A DNA stretch of 64,000 nucleotides from Fidelibacterota bacterium (lineage in GTDB: Bacteria > Fidelibacterota > Marinisomatia > SCGC-AAA003-L08 > TS1B11): the NCBI GenBank assembly GCA_020354025.1, contig CP070638.1, positions 2,778,578 to 2,842,577 on the forward strand, given 5' to 3'. A model generated the notes under the pieces. That model saw nothing but the letters and a program-made list of their open reading frames with translations. It was not told where the DNA came from and did not search any database. A program made the position numbers and the translations under genes. Each line of letters starts with the position of its first letter. Position 1 is the stretch's first letter. Of this stretch, positions 55,878 through 63,087 are shown piece by piece.

Positions 55878-56222
55878 CGGGAAAATTACCGCTGGAGTGG
55901 GGCATTGTTCAACGATTGTGGACTGACAGGATGTCTCACCGAAAGTTGACAATAGAAACCATCAACCTGCTGAATAGCGTAATTGAGTTCCAGGTCTACA
56001 ATCAGACGTTTCGGGTGAGTGCAATTTAGAAGGTTGGAGGCGGGAGAAACGAGAGTGCTATTGTCACCGTGTAGACAGCTGGATGGAAGCAAGTGGGGCA
56101 GGACCAGAAACCTTAAACCTGTCCAGAATATTATAGATATGCCTAAATATATTAGGTTATTCACCTAATTACCTAAATATTTATTGCATGTACGGTGGAT
56201 GCCAATTAAATTATTACGGCTT
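55878..56222. other. Divergent intergenic region between proline dehydrogenase and Lrp gene
   Basis: This 345-base stretch holds the two divergent promoters and a palindrome cluster listed separately. A 92-codon minus-strand frame at 55886-56164 and the extension of the Lrp frame to 56184 are not convincing as coding sequence. Confidence 0.5.
56142..56175. promoter_or_regulatory. Palindrome cluster, probable Lrp/AsnC-type operator
   Basis: The perfect palindrome CCTAA-ATATA-TTAGG is at 56142-56156. It overlaps a second, TTAGGT-TATTC-ACCTAA (56152-56168), and a further CCTAA lies at 56171-56175. The region is AT-rich, as Lrp sites usually are, and lies 48 bases upstream of the Lrp-family gene and about 265 bases from the proline dehydrogenase start. 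Autoregulation and divergent control, as for putA and its Lrp-type activator in alphaproteobacteria, are inferred. Confidence 0.6.
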
Positions 56223-56714
56223 ATGTTGGACCAAATCGACAAGTACCTGATTGAGCACCTCCAGGAGAATGGGCGGCAGACTACCAGTGAGCTGGCCCAC
56301 GAGGTGGGGATGTCGGTGCCCGCCGTGGCCGAACGCGTCAGGAAGCTGCAAGAGGGTGGCATCATCCAGCGATTCTCCACTGTAGTCGATCCGAAAAAGA
56401 TCGGCATGGACGTTGGCGCCTATATAACCCTCATCAGCGAAAGCTCCGCTCACTACGATGAGGTTATCGAGCGAGCGCGGGAACGTCCCGAGGTGCTGGA
56501 GATCATGAGCGTAACCGGGGAGGGTTCCCATATGCTGCTGGTAAGGACTGAGAACACCGGCACTCTGGAGAGACTTCTGGGGCAGATCCAGTCCTGGCCG
56601 GGAGTCACCCGGACAGAGACACGCATTATCCTGTCCCATTACAAGGAACACGGCGTCATCCAAGTGCCTGATGCGCTTATCAGCCCCAAGGAGATACATG
56701 GACAACGTCACTAA
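56223..56714 (+). CDS. Lrp/AsnC-family transcriptional regulator
   Basis: A 163-aa regulator. The N-terminal winged HTH is LDQIDKYLIEHLQENGRQTTSELAHEVGMSVPAVAERVRKLQEGG, and the C-terminal RAM domain (about 65-145) has the VTGEGSHMLLVRTENTGTLERLLGQIQSWPGV segment. ATG 56223 matches the family start; the frame extends to 56184. glnA begins 24 bases downstream, so the regulator may be co-transcribed with glutamine synthetase, while the divergent gene is proline dehydrogenase. Confidence 0.93.
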   Translation: MLDQIDKYLIEHLQENGRQTTSELAHEVGMSVPAVAERVRKLQEGGIIQRFSTVVDPKKIGMDVGAYITLISESSAHYDEVIERARERPEVLEIMSVTGEGSHMLLVRTENTGTLERLLGQIQSWPGVTRTETRIILSHYKEHGVIQVPDALISPKEIHGQRH

Positions 56715-56738
56715 CCAAACGCAAGCAAAGGAGTATGC

Positions 56739-58160
56739 ATGACACCTACCGACCTCGTCCGTCGTGTTGTAGACGAAAACATAGAATACATCGATTATCG
56801 CTTTATCGATATCCAGGGGACCTGGCACCACTTCTCCACTCCGGTGAGCCAATTCAACGAGTCCGTTTTTACCGCCGGGGTGGGCTTTGACGGCTCCTCC
56901 ATCCCGGCCTGGAAGGAGATCCACGAGAGCGACATGCTGGTAATCCCCGATCCCAAAACCGCCCGGCTGGACCCCTTTTTCGAGGCCAGGACGCTGGTAA
57001 TGATCTGCGACGTCATCGACGCGGTGACCAAGGAAGTGTACCATCGTGATCCCCGCAGCGTGGCGAAGAAGTGCATCGAATATCTCAAGTCCACCGGTAT
57101 TGGCGACCAGGCCTGTTTCGGACCCGAGGCCGAGTTCTTCGTCTTCGATGAGATCCGCTTCTCGAATCCCGCCGACGGCTCGGGGGGGATGTACGTCATC
57201 AACTCCACCGAAGCCCACTGGAACAGCGGCGAGGAGTCGGAGCTGGGCAACCTGGCATTCAAGATCCGCGCCAAGGGTGGCTATTTCCCCACTCCGCCGA
57301 CGGATACTTTGCAGGACTACCGGGCGGAAGTGGCCCGCATCCTGGAGGAAATGGGTATCGAGGTGGAGGCCCTGCACCACGAGGTGGCCTCCGCCGGACA
57401 GTGCGAGATCGACATGCGCTACGAACCCCTGCTGGACATGGCCGATAACCTCCAGTGGTTCATATACGTGGTGAAAAATACCGCCCGGCAGCACCGCAAA
57501 ACGGCCACCTTCATGCCCAAGCCCGTATTCAACGACAACGGCTCCGGTATGCACACCAGCGCCTCCATCTGGAAGGGTGACAAGAACCTCTTCGCCGGCA
57601 AGAAGTACTCCGGCCTGTCGGACCTGGCGCTGTACTTTATCGGCGGGCTGGTCCACCACGCCAGGGCGCTGATCGCCCTGACCAACCCGACTACCAACAG
57701 CTACAAGCGCCTGGTGCCGGGATTCGAGGCGCCGGTGAACATGGCCTACTCGGCGCGGAACCGATCGGCGGCCATCCGGATCCCCACCTACTCCGACAAC
57801 CCCAAGACCAAGCGCGTGGAGTTCCGCACACCGGACCCCTCCTGCAACGCCTACCTGGCCTTCTCGGCCATGATCATGGCCGGTCTGGACGGCATCCAGA
57901 ACAAGCTCGACCCCGGGAAGCCGTTCGACAAGGACATCTTCTTCACCTCGGCCCGGGACCTGGAGGGGGTGATCACAGCGCCGATGAGCCTGGACCAGGC
58001 CCTGGACGCCCTGGAGCAAGACCGCGACTGGCTCCTCAAAGGGGACGTCTTTACGGCCGACCTGATCGACACCTTCATCGATTACAAGCGCCGGGAAGAA
58101 GTGGACAACATGCGCCAGCGGCCGCACCCCTTCGAGTTCGAGATGTACCACGACTGCTAG
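56739..58160 (+). CDS. glnA: Glutamine synthetase type I
   Basis: A 473-aa enzyme that joins ammonia to glutamate. FGPEAEFFVFDEI, HHEVASAGQCEIDMRY, FNDNGSGMHTSASIWKGDKN, NPTTNSYKRLVPGFEAPVN and FRTPDPSCNAYLAFSAM are the metal and substrate signatures. At the position of the adenylylated Tyr (usually NLYDLPPEE) it has DIFFTSARDLEGV with no Tyr, so adenylyl control by GlnE is not expected. An AAAGGAG site precedes the ATG. The gene has markedly GC-rich third positions, which create a long spurious antisense frame. Confidence 0.95.
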   Translation: MTPTDLVRRVVDENIEYIDYRFIDIQGTWHHFSTPVSQFNESVFTAGVGFDGSSIPAWKEIHESDMLVIPDPKTARLDPFFEARTLVMICDVIDAVTKEVYHRDPRSVAKKCIEYLKSTGIGDQACFGPEAEFFVFDEIRFSNPADGSGGMYVINSTEAHWNSGEESELGNLAFKIRAKGGYFPTPPTDTLQDYRAEVARILEEMGIEVEALHHEVASAGQCEIDMRYEPLLDMADNLQWFIYVVKNTARQHRKTATFMPKPVFNDNGSGMHTSASIWKGDKNLFAGKKYSGLSDLALYFIGGLVHHARALIALTNPTTNSYKRLVPGFEAPVNMAYSARNRSAAIRIPTYSDNPKTKRVEFRTPDPSCNAYLAFSAMIMAGLDGIQNKLDPGKPFDKDIFFTSARDLEGVITAPMSLDQALDALEQDRDWLLKGDVFTADLIDTFIDYKRREEVDNMRQRPHPFEFEMYHDC

Positions 58161-58402
58161 GGGGATGAGACGAGAGGCCAGGGACCGGCTGATCGCAGCG
58201 ACCGGGTGATCCGCAGCTGAAAAGCGGTGTCCGGGGCCAGCCGCGACCCCGCCAACGCCCCGGAGACTCCCCCCCACTACCCACCAGCGACCCCGGCAAA
58301 GCCCACCGGATACCCAGCAAATGGCCAGCAAATGGCCAATACCTACCGAGGGGAGCGATGAACCAATGCCGCGGGCGTCAAAAGGCGCGTTGCGGTCAGG
58401 GA

Positions 58403-58837
58403 TCATTTCGCGGCCTCCCGAGACGTTTCCTGTTCCGGCTCCTCCTCAGCCCGCCTTCCGGCGCCGGCGATCCGGCCGCCCTGACGGATAGCGCGTATCA
58501 TGACCTCCAGCAGCTGATCCTGGTCTGAGAGCGCGCTGCGGGCCGACTGAATGGCGCCTTCCACGATCTGATTGCTGGTGACGGCCTCGGCAATCTGCCT
58601 GCCGCGCAGCTCATCGGACCGCTGGGCCACCAGCTCCTCGATATGCCGGCGGCGGGCGGTCCAGCGCCCGCGCTCCATCCAGCGCTTGACGGAGGCCGGG
58701 GAGGGCGCCCGGTCGCCATATTGCAGGCGCAGACGGTGGACCACTTCCGCCCGGGTATGCCCGGCGCAGTAGTAGGCGAAGGCATCCTCCCGGACGTGCT
58801 GGGGGTAGCGGGCGATCCTGGTGCGCGCTTTGGTCAT
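58403..58837 (-). CDS. Phage terminase small subunit-like HTH protein
   Basis: A 144-aa basic protein. Residues about 10-65 form a helix-turn-helix (YPQHVREDAFAYYCAGHTRAEVVHRL... then SPASVKRWMERGRWTARRR) with the spacing of phage terminase small subunits and related DNA-binding proteins. The rest is helical, ending in an Ala/Glu/Arg-rich tail. No large terminase, portal or other phage gene is nearby. It may be a phage remnant or a captured DNA-binding protein. GC is high, unlike the island that follows. Confidence 0.6.
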   Translation of the reverse strand: MTKARTRIARYPQHVREDAFAYYCAGHTRAEVVHRLRLQYGDRAPSPASVKRWMERGRWTARRRHIEELVAQRSDELRGRQIAEAVTSNQIVEGAIQSARSALSDQDQLLEVMIRAIRQGGRIAGAGRRAEEEPEQETSREAAK

Positions 58838-58875
58838 GGCGGGAATATATGGAAAAGGGAAGGACTTGTCGTTCG

Positions 58876-58902
58876 CCTGGTGCGCCTGGTGCGCCTGGTG
58901 CG
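58876..58902. repeat. Three perfect 9-bp tandem repeats
   Basis: GCCTGGTGC occurs three times in succession at 58876-58884, 58885-58893 and 58894-58902. It is followed at once by GCGAACTCACCC, which recurs at 61830-61841 on the other side of the accessory island. Confidence 0.9.
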
Positions 58903-58935
58903 CGAACTCACCCTGTTTAAGCTAGCGCATAGGGG

Positions 58936-58962
58936 CGAAGGGCGCAAAGGGCGCGAAGGGAT
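58936..58962. repeat. Three 9-bp near-tandem repeats
   Basis: The units CGAAGGGCG (58936-58944), CAAAGGGCG (58945-58953) and CGAAGGGAT (58954-58962) differ at one to two positions. CGCAAAGGCGCGAAG-type tracts of this kind recur between genes in many FCB and cyanobacterial genomes. Confidence 0.8.
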
Positions 58963-59107
58963 TGAAGATTGAGAATTGATAGGGATACTTCGCGAGTGCT
59001 GGGGCTTTTTCCAAGCGGCGGAAACCGATCCAAGTGATATTATTTCAATTTTTATAGGATTAGCCAGAAGAGGCAATTACATTTTGTCATTGGTAAATAC
59101 ACGGTAT

Positions 59108-59147
59108 CAGGTATCAACGACCTGGGATGTTACTTCGTAAATAGTAG
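59108..59147 (+). repeat. 40-base leader element, copy 1
   Basis: The segment matches 60930-60969 at 34 of 40 positions without gaps. It contains a small stem, CAGGT-ATCAACG-ACCTG, and ends AAATAGTAG. It ends 17 bases upstream of the ATG of the 211-aa protein. The second copy is in the same orientation before the HNH gene, so it may be a shared promoter or operator or a cassette boundary. Confidence 0.8.
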
Positions 59148-59164
59148 TTATATGGCCGGATAAG

Positions 59165-59800
59165 ATGCATATAAAAGGTGATGCTACATTCGAGGATTTA
59201 AAAGCGCAGTATCCGGAATTAGTAGAGTTGTCGGAATCTAAGTACGGCTCTCCTTTGCCAAAGCCCATGCAGCAGCTATTACTCGACATGGCGACTTCCT
59301 CCGTAATGAAGGTCGAGCAGACAGTAGCCTGGATTATTGGAGCGGCCGATGTCACATACAAAGTGCTCAAAGGGCACGCATACTCAGCTGAGTATCCAAT
59401 ATTTTGGATTAAACTCAACGGTATTGTTGACGAGTATTACGAGGAGGAGAACGAGTTTCGCTCCTTTAACGAACTCATCAGTTTCAAGAAGCCGATTATG
59501 CGAAGCCTCGACTCATTACGGGCGAAGCTGACGGAAGAAGATCTTAGCTTTATTAAGTTTATGCGCCATTCTTACTGTCATATTAGCTTGCATTATCTCT
59601 GGCATAGAGCGAAAGTGAAGAAAGGAAAGATCGTTAAGGTCCTGCCACCTTATGACCCTAATGCCCGAGATATCGCAGCACGCATTATTGAAGAGCATAA
59701 TGGGAATCAGCGAGCGGTAGCTCATACGTATGCCAGTAGAATTGCCGAAGATCTGTTTAATCTGAGGAATGCAGTAACAGAGGCAGCAGAGGACAAATAA
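59165..59800 (+). CDS. Unknown helical protein with RX4H (HEPN-like) motif
   Basis: A 211-aa protein that I do not recognise as a named family. It appears almost entirely alpha-helical. The segment FMRHSYCHISLHYLW has Arg134 followed by His and then His139, an R-H-x3-H pattern that fits the RX4-6H catalytic motif of HEPN-domain ribonucleases. It lacks signal and membrane segments. Lower GC than the surroundings and position in an island with an HNH endonuclease suggest a defence role. The HEPN call is an inference from one motif and predicted helicity. Confidence 0.6.
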   Translation: MHIKGDATFEDLKAQYPELVELSESKYGSPLPKPMQQLLLDMATSSVMKVEQTVAWIIGAADVTYKVLKGHAYSAEYPIFWIKLNGIVDEYYEEENEFRSFNELISFKKPIMRSLDSLRAKLTEEDLSFIKFMRHSYCHISLHYLWHRAKVKKGKIVKVLPPYDPNARDIAARIIEEHNGNQRAVAHTYASRIAEDLFNLRNAVTEAAEDK

Positions 59801-59842
59801 CCCGCGCATAGGTGTCGACCAAGGTCGGTGCGAAAATAAAGA

Positions 59843-59871
59843 AGTAGCAAGGGGCTTTTCCCTTTGTTACT
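59843..59871 (+). other. Hairpin upstream of the 323-aa gene
   Basis: AGTAGCAAGGGG pairs with CCCTTTGTTACT (12 pairs including two G-U) around the loop CTTTT. No T-run follows on the plus strand. On the minus strand the stem is followed by TCTTTATTTT, so it could act as a reverse-strand terminator, or as a structured leader 27 bases upstream of the next ATG. Confidence 0.55.
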
Positions 59872-59897
59872 CTCTAAGTATAGATGGGTGAATCATC

Positions 59898-60869
59898 ATG
59901 AGTAAAGAAGCAGTTCAAATGATTTTTCGGGGTGAGGCTGTCGATAAACACTCGATGGACGTGGAGCAGCTAGCGCCGGCTCTTATGGCGGTTGGAGAGA
60001 TATGTCGTGAAGCAAATTATATTATAAATGCTGACAGGGCTAAAGTCCACGTTTTGGTCAAATCTGATTCTGGGGGGAAATGCTTTGATATAAGTCTTGA
60101 AGTTGTCCAGACTGTTTATGAACAAGTTAAGGGACTATTGAAAGAACAAGAAGTTGCATCTGCAAAAGAATTATTAGAATGGCTAGGTATCATTGCAAAA
60201 GTCGGGGCCGCACCCGTAACCTGGGGTTTGTTTCAATATTTGAAGAAACGCAAGGCCAGGAATATTGTATCGGTCGTGGAAGAAGATGGAACGGGGACTG
60301 TTAAAGTACAGATAGATGGGGAGTCATCCCCGATAATCATTAATCAAAGAGTTTATCAATTGAGTGAAAGCAGGAAGATATTAAAATCATCCAAAGGGAT
60401 TGTTGCCCCTACCCAGGCACCAGGATTTGAATCGGTAGAATTCCGCTCTGATGAACAGATTCATGAGATAATTGACAAGCAGGAAGCTAGAGATATAATG
60501 AGGACAGAGATAGACGAATATGATGAGGGGCTTGAACCCCAGATTGTTAACGCTGTCCTTAAAATCTATTCCCCCGTTTTCGACGTTCATTCTACTACCT
60601 GGAGATTTTATTATGGTGAGGAAATAATAAAAGCGGATGTGAGCGAAACTAGCATCGCTCAAGATGTAATAAGGCGGGGCAGTATCAATGTAGCCGATAT
60701 TTATAAAGTTAAATTGCAAATAACACAACGTATAACGCCCGCTGGAATGTATAGGAATGACTATAAGATTATTGATATTTTGGATTTTACCCCTGGGCCC
60801 GAACAGCAACGCCTTCCTTTTAATTCACAAATCTCTATTAAGGAAAATAAGAATAAAACGGAAGATTAG
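59898..60869 (+). CDS. Unknown 323-aa protein in the accessory island
   Basis: I do not recognise this protein. The N-terminal half (1-85) has MDVEQLAPALMAVGEICREANYIINADRAKVHVLVKS, alternating helices and strands. A helix pair at about 86-118 includes a hydrophobic segment (WLGIIAKVGAAPVTWGLFQYL) that might associate with a membrane. A beta-rich C-terminal half (about 120-300) ends in a Lys-rich tail. There is no signal peptide and no catalytic motif I can name. It lies between the HEPN-like protein and the HNH endonuclease, in the same orientation. Confidence 0.65.
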   Translation: MSKEAVQMIFRGEAVDKHSMDVEQLAPALMAVGEICREANYIINADRAKVHVLVKSDSGGKCFDISLEVVQTVYEQVKGLLKEQEVASAKELLEWLGIIAKVGAAPVTWGLFQYLKKRKARNIVSVVEEDGTGTVKVQIDGESSPIIINQRVYQLSESRKILKSSKGIVAPTQAPGFESVEFRSDEQIHEIIDKQEARDIMRTEIDEYDEGLEPQIVNAVLKIYSPVFDVHSTTWRFYYGEEIIKADVSETSIAQDVIRRGSINVADIYKVKLQITQRITPAGMYRNDYKIIDILDFTPGPEQQRLPFNSQISIKENKNKTED

Positions 60870-60929
60870 TGCGTCAAGTCCAAAAGCGTACCATCCCGAC
60901 AATATTCAATCATGGCTGAGGAACAATGT

Positions 60930-60969
60930 CAGGTTTCAACGGCCTGGAATGTTTCATCATAAATAGTAG
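60930..60969 (+). repeat. 40-base leader element, copy 2
   Basis: This copy matches 59108-59147 at 34 of 40 positions, including the stem region (CAGG with CCTG) and the ending AAATAGTAG. It ends 28 bases upstream of the HNH-endonuclease start. The conserved stem and the placement before a gene in both cases argue for function rather than chance. Confidence 0.8.
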
Positions 60970-60997
60970 GTAGGCGGATCATGGGAGTGGATAATAT

Positions 60998-61792
60998 ATG
61001 CTAACATTTCTTCTTACGTGGAATGCAAGTAGAGGAGAACTGAATTGGGCTCGAGGAATTGAGAGAAAATATAAATCAAAAGGTCATGTAAGATTTAAAT
61101 GGGCTTGTGGAAATACTAAATCAATTGTTGAAGGCGACCGAGTATTCTTCCTAAGACAGAGACTTGAACCTCGAGGTATTATAGGTATTGGCACCGTAGA
61201 GAGAGCTCCTTACTTTGATACTCATTGGGATGAATCGAGGCACGATCAAGCTCTTTATGTTGATGCATTATGGCATCATTTTTCTGAAATCCCCGTCATA
61301 GCGCGATCACGTTTAGACCATGCTCCATATTCAGTGGTTCATTGGAAAACACAGAAATCAGGTATTTCTGTCCCTGAGAACATCGCAGATGAACTCGAAG
61401 AAGAATACTTTGGATGGGTTAAAGAGCCTGATTTCAACCTTCCTGAGGAATTACCCTCAAGTTCGACCGTAGTTGAAGGTATAAAGAAAAGGGTAACAGT
61501 AAATACTTATGAACGTAATCAACGGGCGAGGGCCCTATGCATCCAGCATTATGGATCAAGTTGCCAAATATGCAAGTTTAATTCTGCGGATATCTACGGC
61601 TCACAACTGGCTGGGATAATCCATGTTCACCATCTAGTTCCAGTTGCCTCGATCGTTGAAAGCTATGAGATTAATCCTGTCACTGATCTTATCCCAGTAT
61701 GTCCAAATTGCCATGCAGTTTTGCATCAGTCTGATCCTCCATATCCAGTTGAAAAAGTAAAGCAAATGTTGAAGAAGCGGGGATCAGCCTAA
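60998..61792 (+). CDS. EVE-like/HNH endonuclease, probable modification-dependent restriction enzyme
   Basis: A 264-aa protein. Residues 1-115 look like an EVE/PUA-type domain (LTWNASRGELNW..., VEGDRVFFLRQRLEPRGIIGIGTV), a fold that binds modified cytosines. The C-terminal domain (about 175-255) is an HNH nuclease: CQIC zinc pair, the core HVHHLVPVA with His211 and His212, then DLIPVCPNCHAVLH. Proteins with this EVE-HNH layout are known type-IV restriction enzymes that cut DNA containing 5-methyl- or 5-hydroxymethylcytosine. Substrate specificity here is an inference. Confidence 0.78.
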   Translation: MLTFLLTWNASRGELNWARGIERKYKSKGHVRFKWACGNTKSIVEGDRVFFLRQRLEPRGIIGIGTVERAPYFDTHWDESRHDQALYVDALWHHFSEIPVIARSRLDHAPYSVVHWKTQKSGISVPENIADELEEEYFGWVKEPDFNLPEELPSSSTVVEGIKKRVTVNTYERNQRARALCIQHYGSSCQICKFNSADIYGSQLAGIIHVHHLVPVASIVESYEINPVTDLIPVCPNCHAVLHQSDPPYPVEKVKQMLKKRGSA

Positions 61793-61878
61793 TCCCTCGC
61801 TGGAGGCGACCTGGGACGCGGCGGCCTGTGCGAACTCACCCCCGACACTGTCCTGAAGGATCGGGATAAACTGTGTCG

Positions 61879-61900
61879 CCCCCTCTTAAAATAGAGGGGG
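61879..61900. repeat. Perfect 8-bp inverted repeat
   Basis: CCCCCTCT and AGAGGGGG flank TAAAAT. No T-run follows on either strand, so this is unlikely to be an intrinsic terminator. It is more likely an extragenic palindrome. Confidence 0.75.
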
Positions 61901-61929
61901 AAGAATGGGAGGGGCCACGATGCAAAGAT

Positions 61930-62200
61930 CCCCGACGCAAAGGTCCCCGACGCAAGGGTTGGGGTCCCGACGCCTTGGTCCCCGACGCAAAGCGGTCCCC
62001 GACGCAAGGTCCCCGACGCAAAGAGATCCCAGACGCAAAGCGGTCCCCGACGCAAGGGTCGTGGCAAGCGGGGTCCCGACGCCTTGGTCCCCGACGCAAA
62101 GCGGTCGGGGCAGGCGGGACTAAGAGCAGGCGGGACTAAGAGCAGGCGGGGCAGGCTCCGAATCACTCACCCTCCCGACGCAAGGTCGGGACAGGCGGGG
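61930..62200. repeat. Repeat field built on CCCGACGC
   Basis: Ten exact copies of CCCGACGC occur, at 61931, 61946, 61966, 61981, 61998, 62012, 62046, 62075, 62090 and 62174, mostly 14-20 bases apart, plus a variant at 62028. A 37-base block at 61961-61997 is repeated exactly at 62070-62106. Two full copies of CAGGCGGGACTAAGAG follow (62111-62126, 62127-62142) and a partial third. The unit is too variable and unspaced for CRISPR. It resembles GC-rich extragenic repeats that multiply between genes. Confidence 0.85.
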
Positions 62201-62373
62201 TTCAGTCTATTGGTGTCCTTGATATTGTTGATACTTGCGGGCACTCGCCAGGAATTCAAATTGTTGTCTTCCAGTATACAGCGGCAGTAAAAGAATTTGG
62301 TTGACTCTATTAGTATCAGCATATAATATTGTACCAGTCCAATAATAGCATAATACATTAATTTGGAGCAAGA

Positions 62374-62925
62374 ATGAGTGACTATGAACCAAGTAATGCC
62401 GAAGCGGCCTTGATGGGACTACTGGCGGAGGAACCCAAGTATCCATATCAGATCGAGAAAAATGTGGAGTACCGGGACATGCGCAGCTGGACCGATCTAT
62501 CAATGTCGTCAATCTATAAATTGCTGCGCAAACTGGAGGATACAGAATTGGTGAACGTCGAGATTGATGTTACCGAAGGTAATCGCGCCCGGAAGGTATA
62601 CCAGTTGACAGAGGCAGGCCGTGATGCCCTGGAGAGAAAGATACGCAGTTTACTCAGGGTCAAGGTGTTGCCCAAGGACCCGTTCAATGTAGCCATCTAT
62701 AACAGCGACCTGCTCATGCCCGATGAAGTCGAGTCGAGTCTGCGCATGTATCGCGAACATCTCGCCGAGTCCATCGAGGGCTATGTGCGTCTTGAGCAGT
62801 TCCTAAAGGATAATGACTGCCCGCCTGCGCGCATCGCGGTGGCCACGAGGCCGCGTCATCAGTGTGAGGGAGAGATGGTCTGGCTTGATGAGTACCTGCA
62901 GCAGTTGGAGTCCTCAAGCAAATAG
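62374..62925 (+). CDS. PadR-family transcriptional regulator
   Basis: A 183-aa regulator. The winged HTH (about 8-85) has AEAALMGLLAEEPKYPYQIEKNVEYRDMRSWTDLSMSSIYKLLRKLED followed by a wing and VYQLTEAGRDALER, the PadR pattern. The C-terminal half is helical and would form the dimer. ATG 62374 follows GGAG. The regulated gene is not evident; PadR genes usually sit beside transporters or detoxification enzymes, and none is seen here. Confidence 0.88.
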   Translation: MSDYEPSNAEAALMGLLAEEPKYPYQIEKNVEYRDMRSWTDLSMSSIYKLLRKLEDTELVNVEIDVTEGNRARKVYQLTEAGRDALERKIRSLLRVKVLPKDPFNVAIYNSDLLMPDEVESSLRMYREHLAESIEGYVRLEQFLKDNDCPPARIAVATRPRHQCEGEMVWLDEYLQQLESSSK

Positions 62926-63087
62926 TTGCTGCATCAAAAGAAAAGGGCAGCCGATGCGCGACCAGGGTCCTCGTCCGCTCAGCTAAAATAAACAAGTACG
63001 CCGGCGCGGGTAGAGATCCGGGAGCGGCCGGGGGGATTGAACTAGGGGATATAGCCAGCCAGGGATGTCAGGCTTGGTAAGGCGTCC

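Larger units (their letters stand above)
58838..59164. other. Intergenic region, 327 bases, with short tandem repeats
   Basis: The left part is GC-rich and contains the repeat tracts listed separately; the right part (from about 58970) is AT-rich and leads into the accessory island. It also has the first copy of a 40-base leader element (59108-59147). No gene is seen. Confidence 0.5.
61793..62373. other. Intergenic region, 581 bases, dominated by repeats
   Basis: This holds the second copy of GCGAACTCACCC (61830-61841), an 8-bp perfect inverted repeat (61879-61900) and a dense repeat field (61930-62200), all listed separately. The last 170 bases are AT-rich and should include the promoter of the PadR gene. 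Several open frames cross the repeats on both strands, but they reflect repeat composition, not genes. Confidence 0.6.

Noticed and set aside
55886-56164. 92-codon minus-strand frame between proline dehydrogenase and the Lrp gene
   Set aside because: It covers the divergent promoter region and palindromes, has no recognisable features, and lacks a convincing ribosome-binding site.
56214-58406. A 730-codon open frame on the minus strand across the Lrp and glnA genes
   Set aside because: It is antisense to two clear genes, has low-complexity Gly/Val/His/Arg-rich content and no family signature. It reflects GC-rich third positions in glnA.
61879-61900. Intrinsic terminator after the HNH gene
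   Set aside because: The inverted repeat is perfect but no T-run follows on either strand.
61930-62200. CRISPR array
   Set aside because: The repeated core is only 8 bases with 6-12 bases between copies, spacing is irregular, the intervening sequences are themselves repetitive and no cas gene is near.
61789-62290. Several overlapping open frames on both strands through the repeat field
   Set aside because: Their translations are just repeated versions of the CCCGACGC unit. No start signals and no conserved domains.
58403-62370. Complete prophage
   Set aside because: Only one terminase-like gene is present. No integrase, portal, capsid, tail or lysis genes were found.
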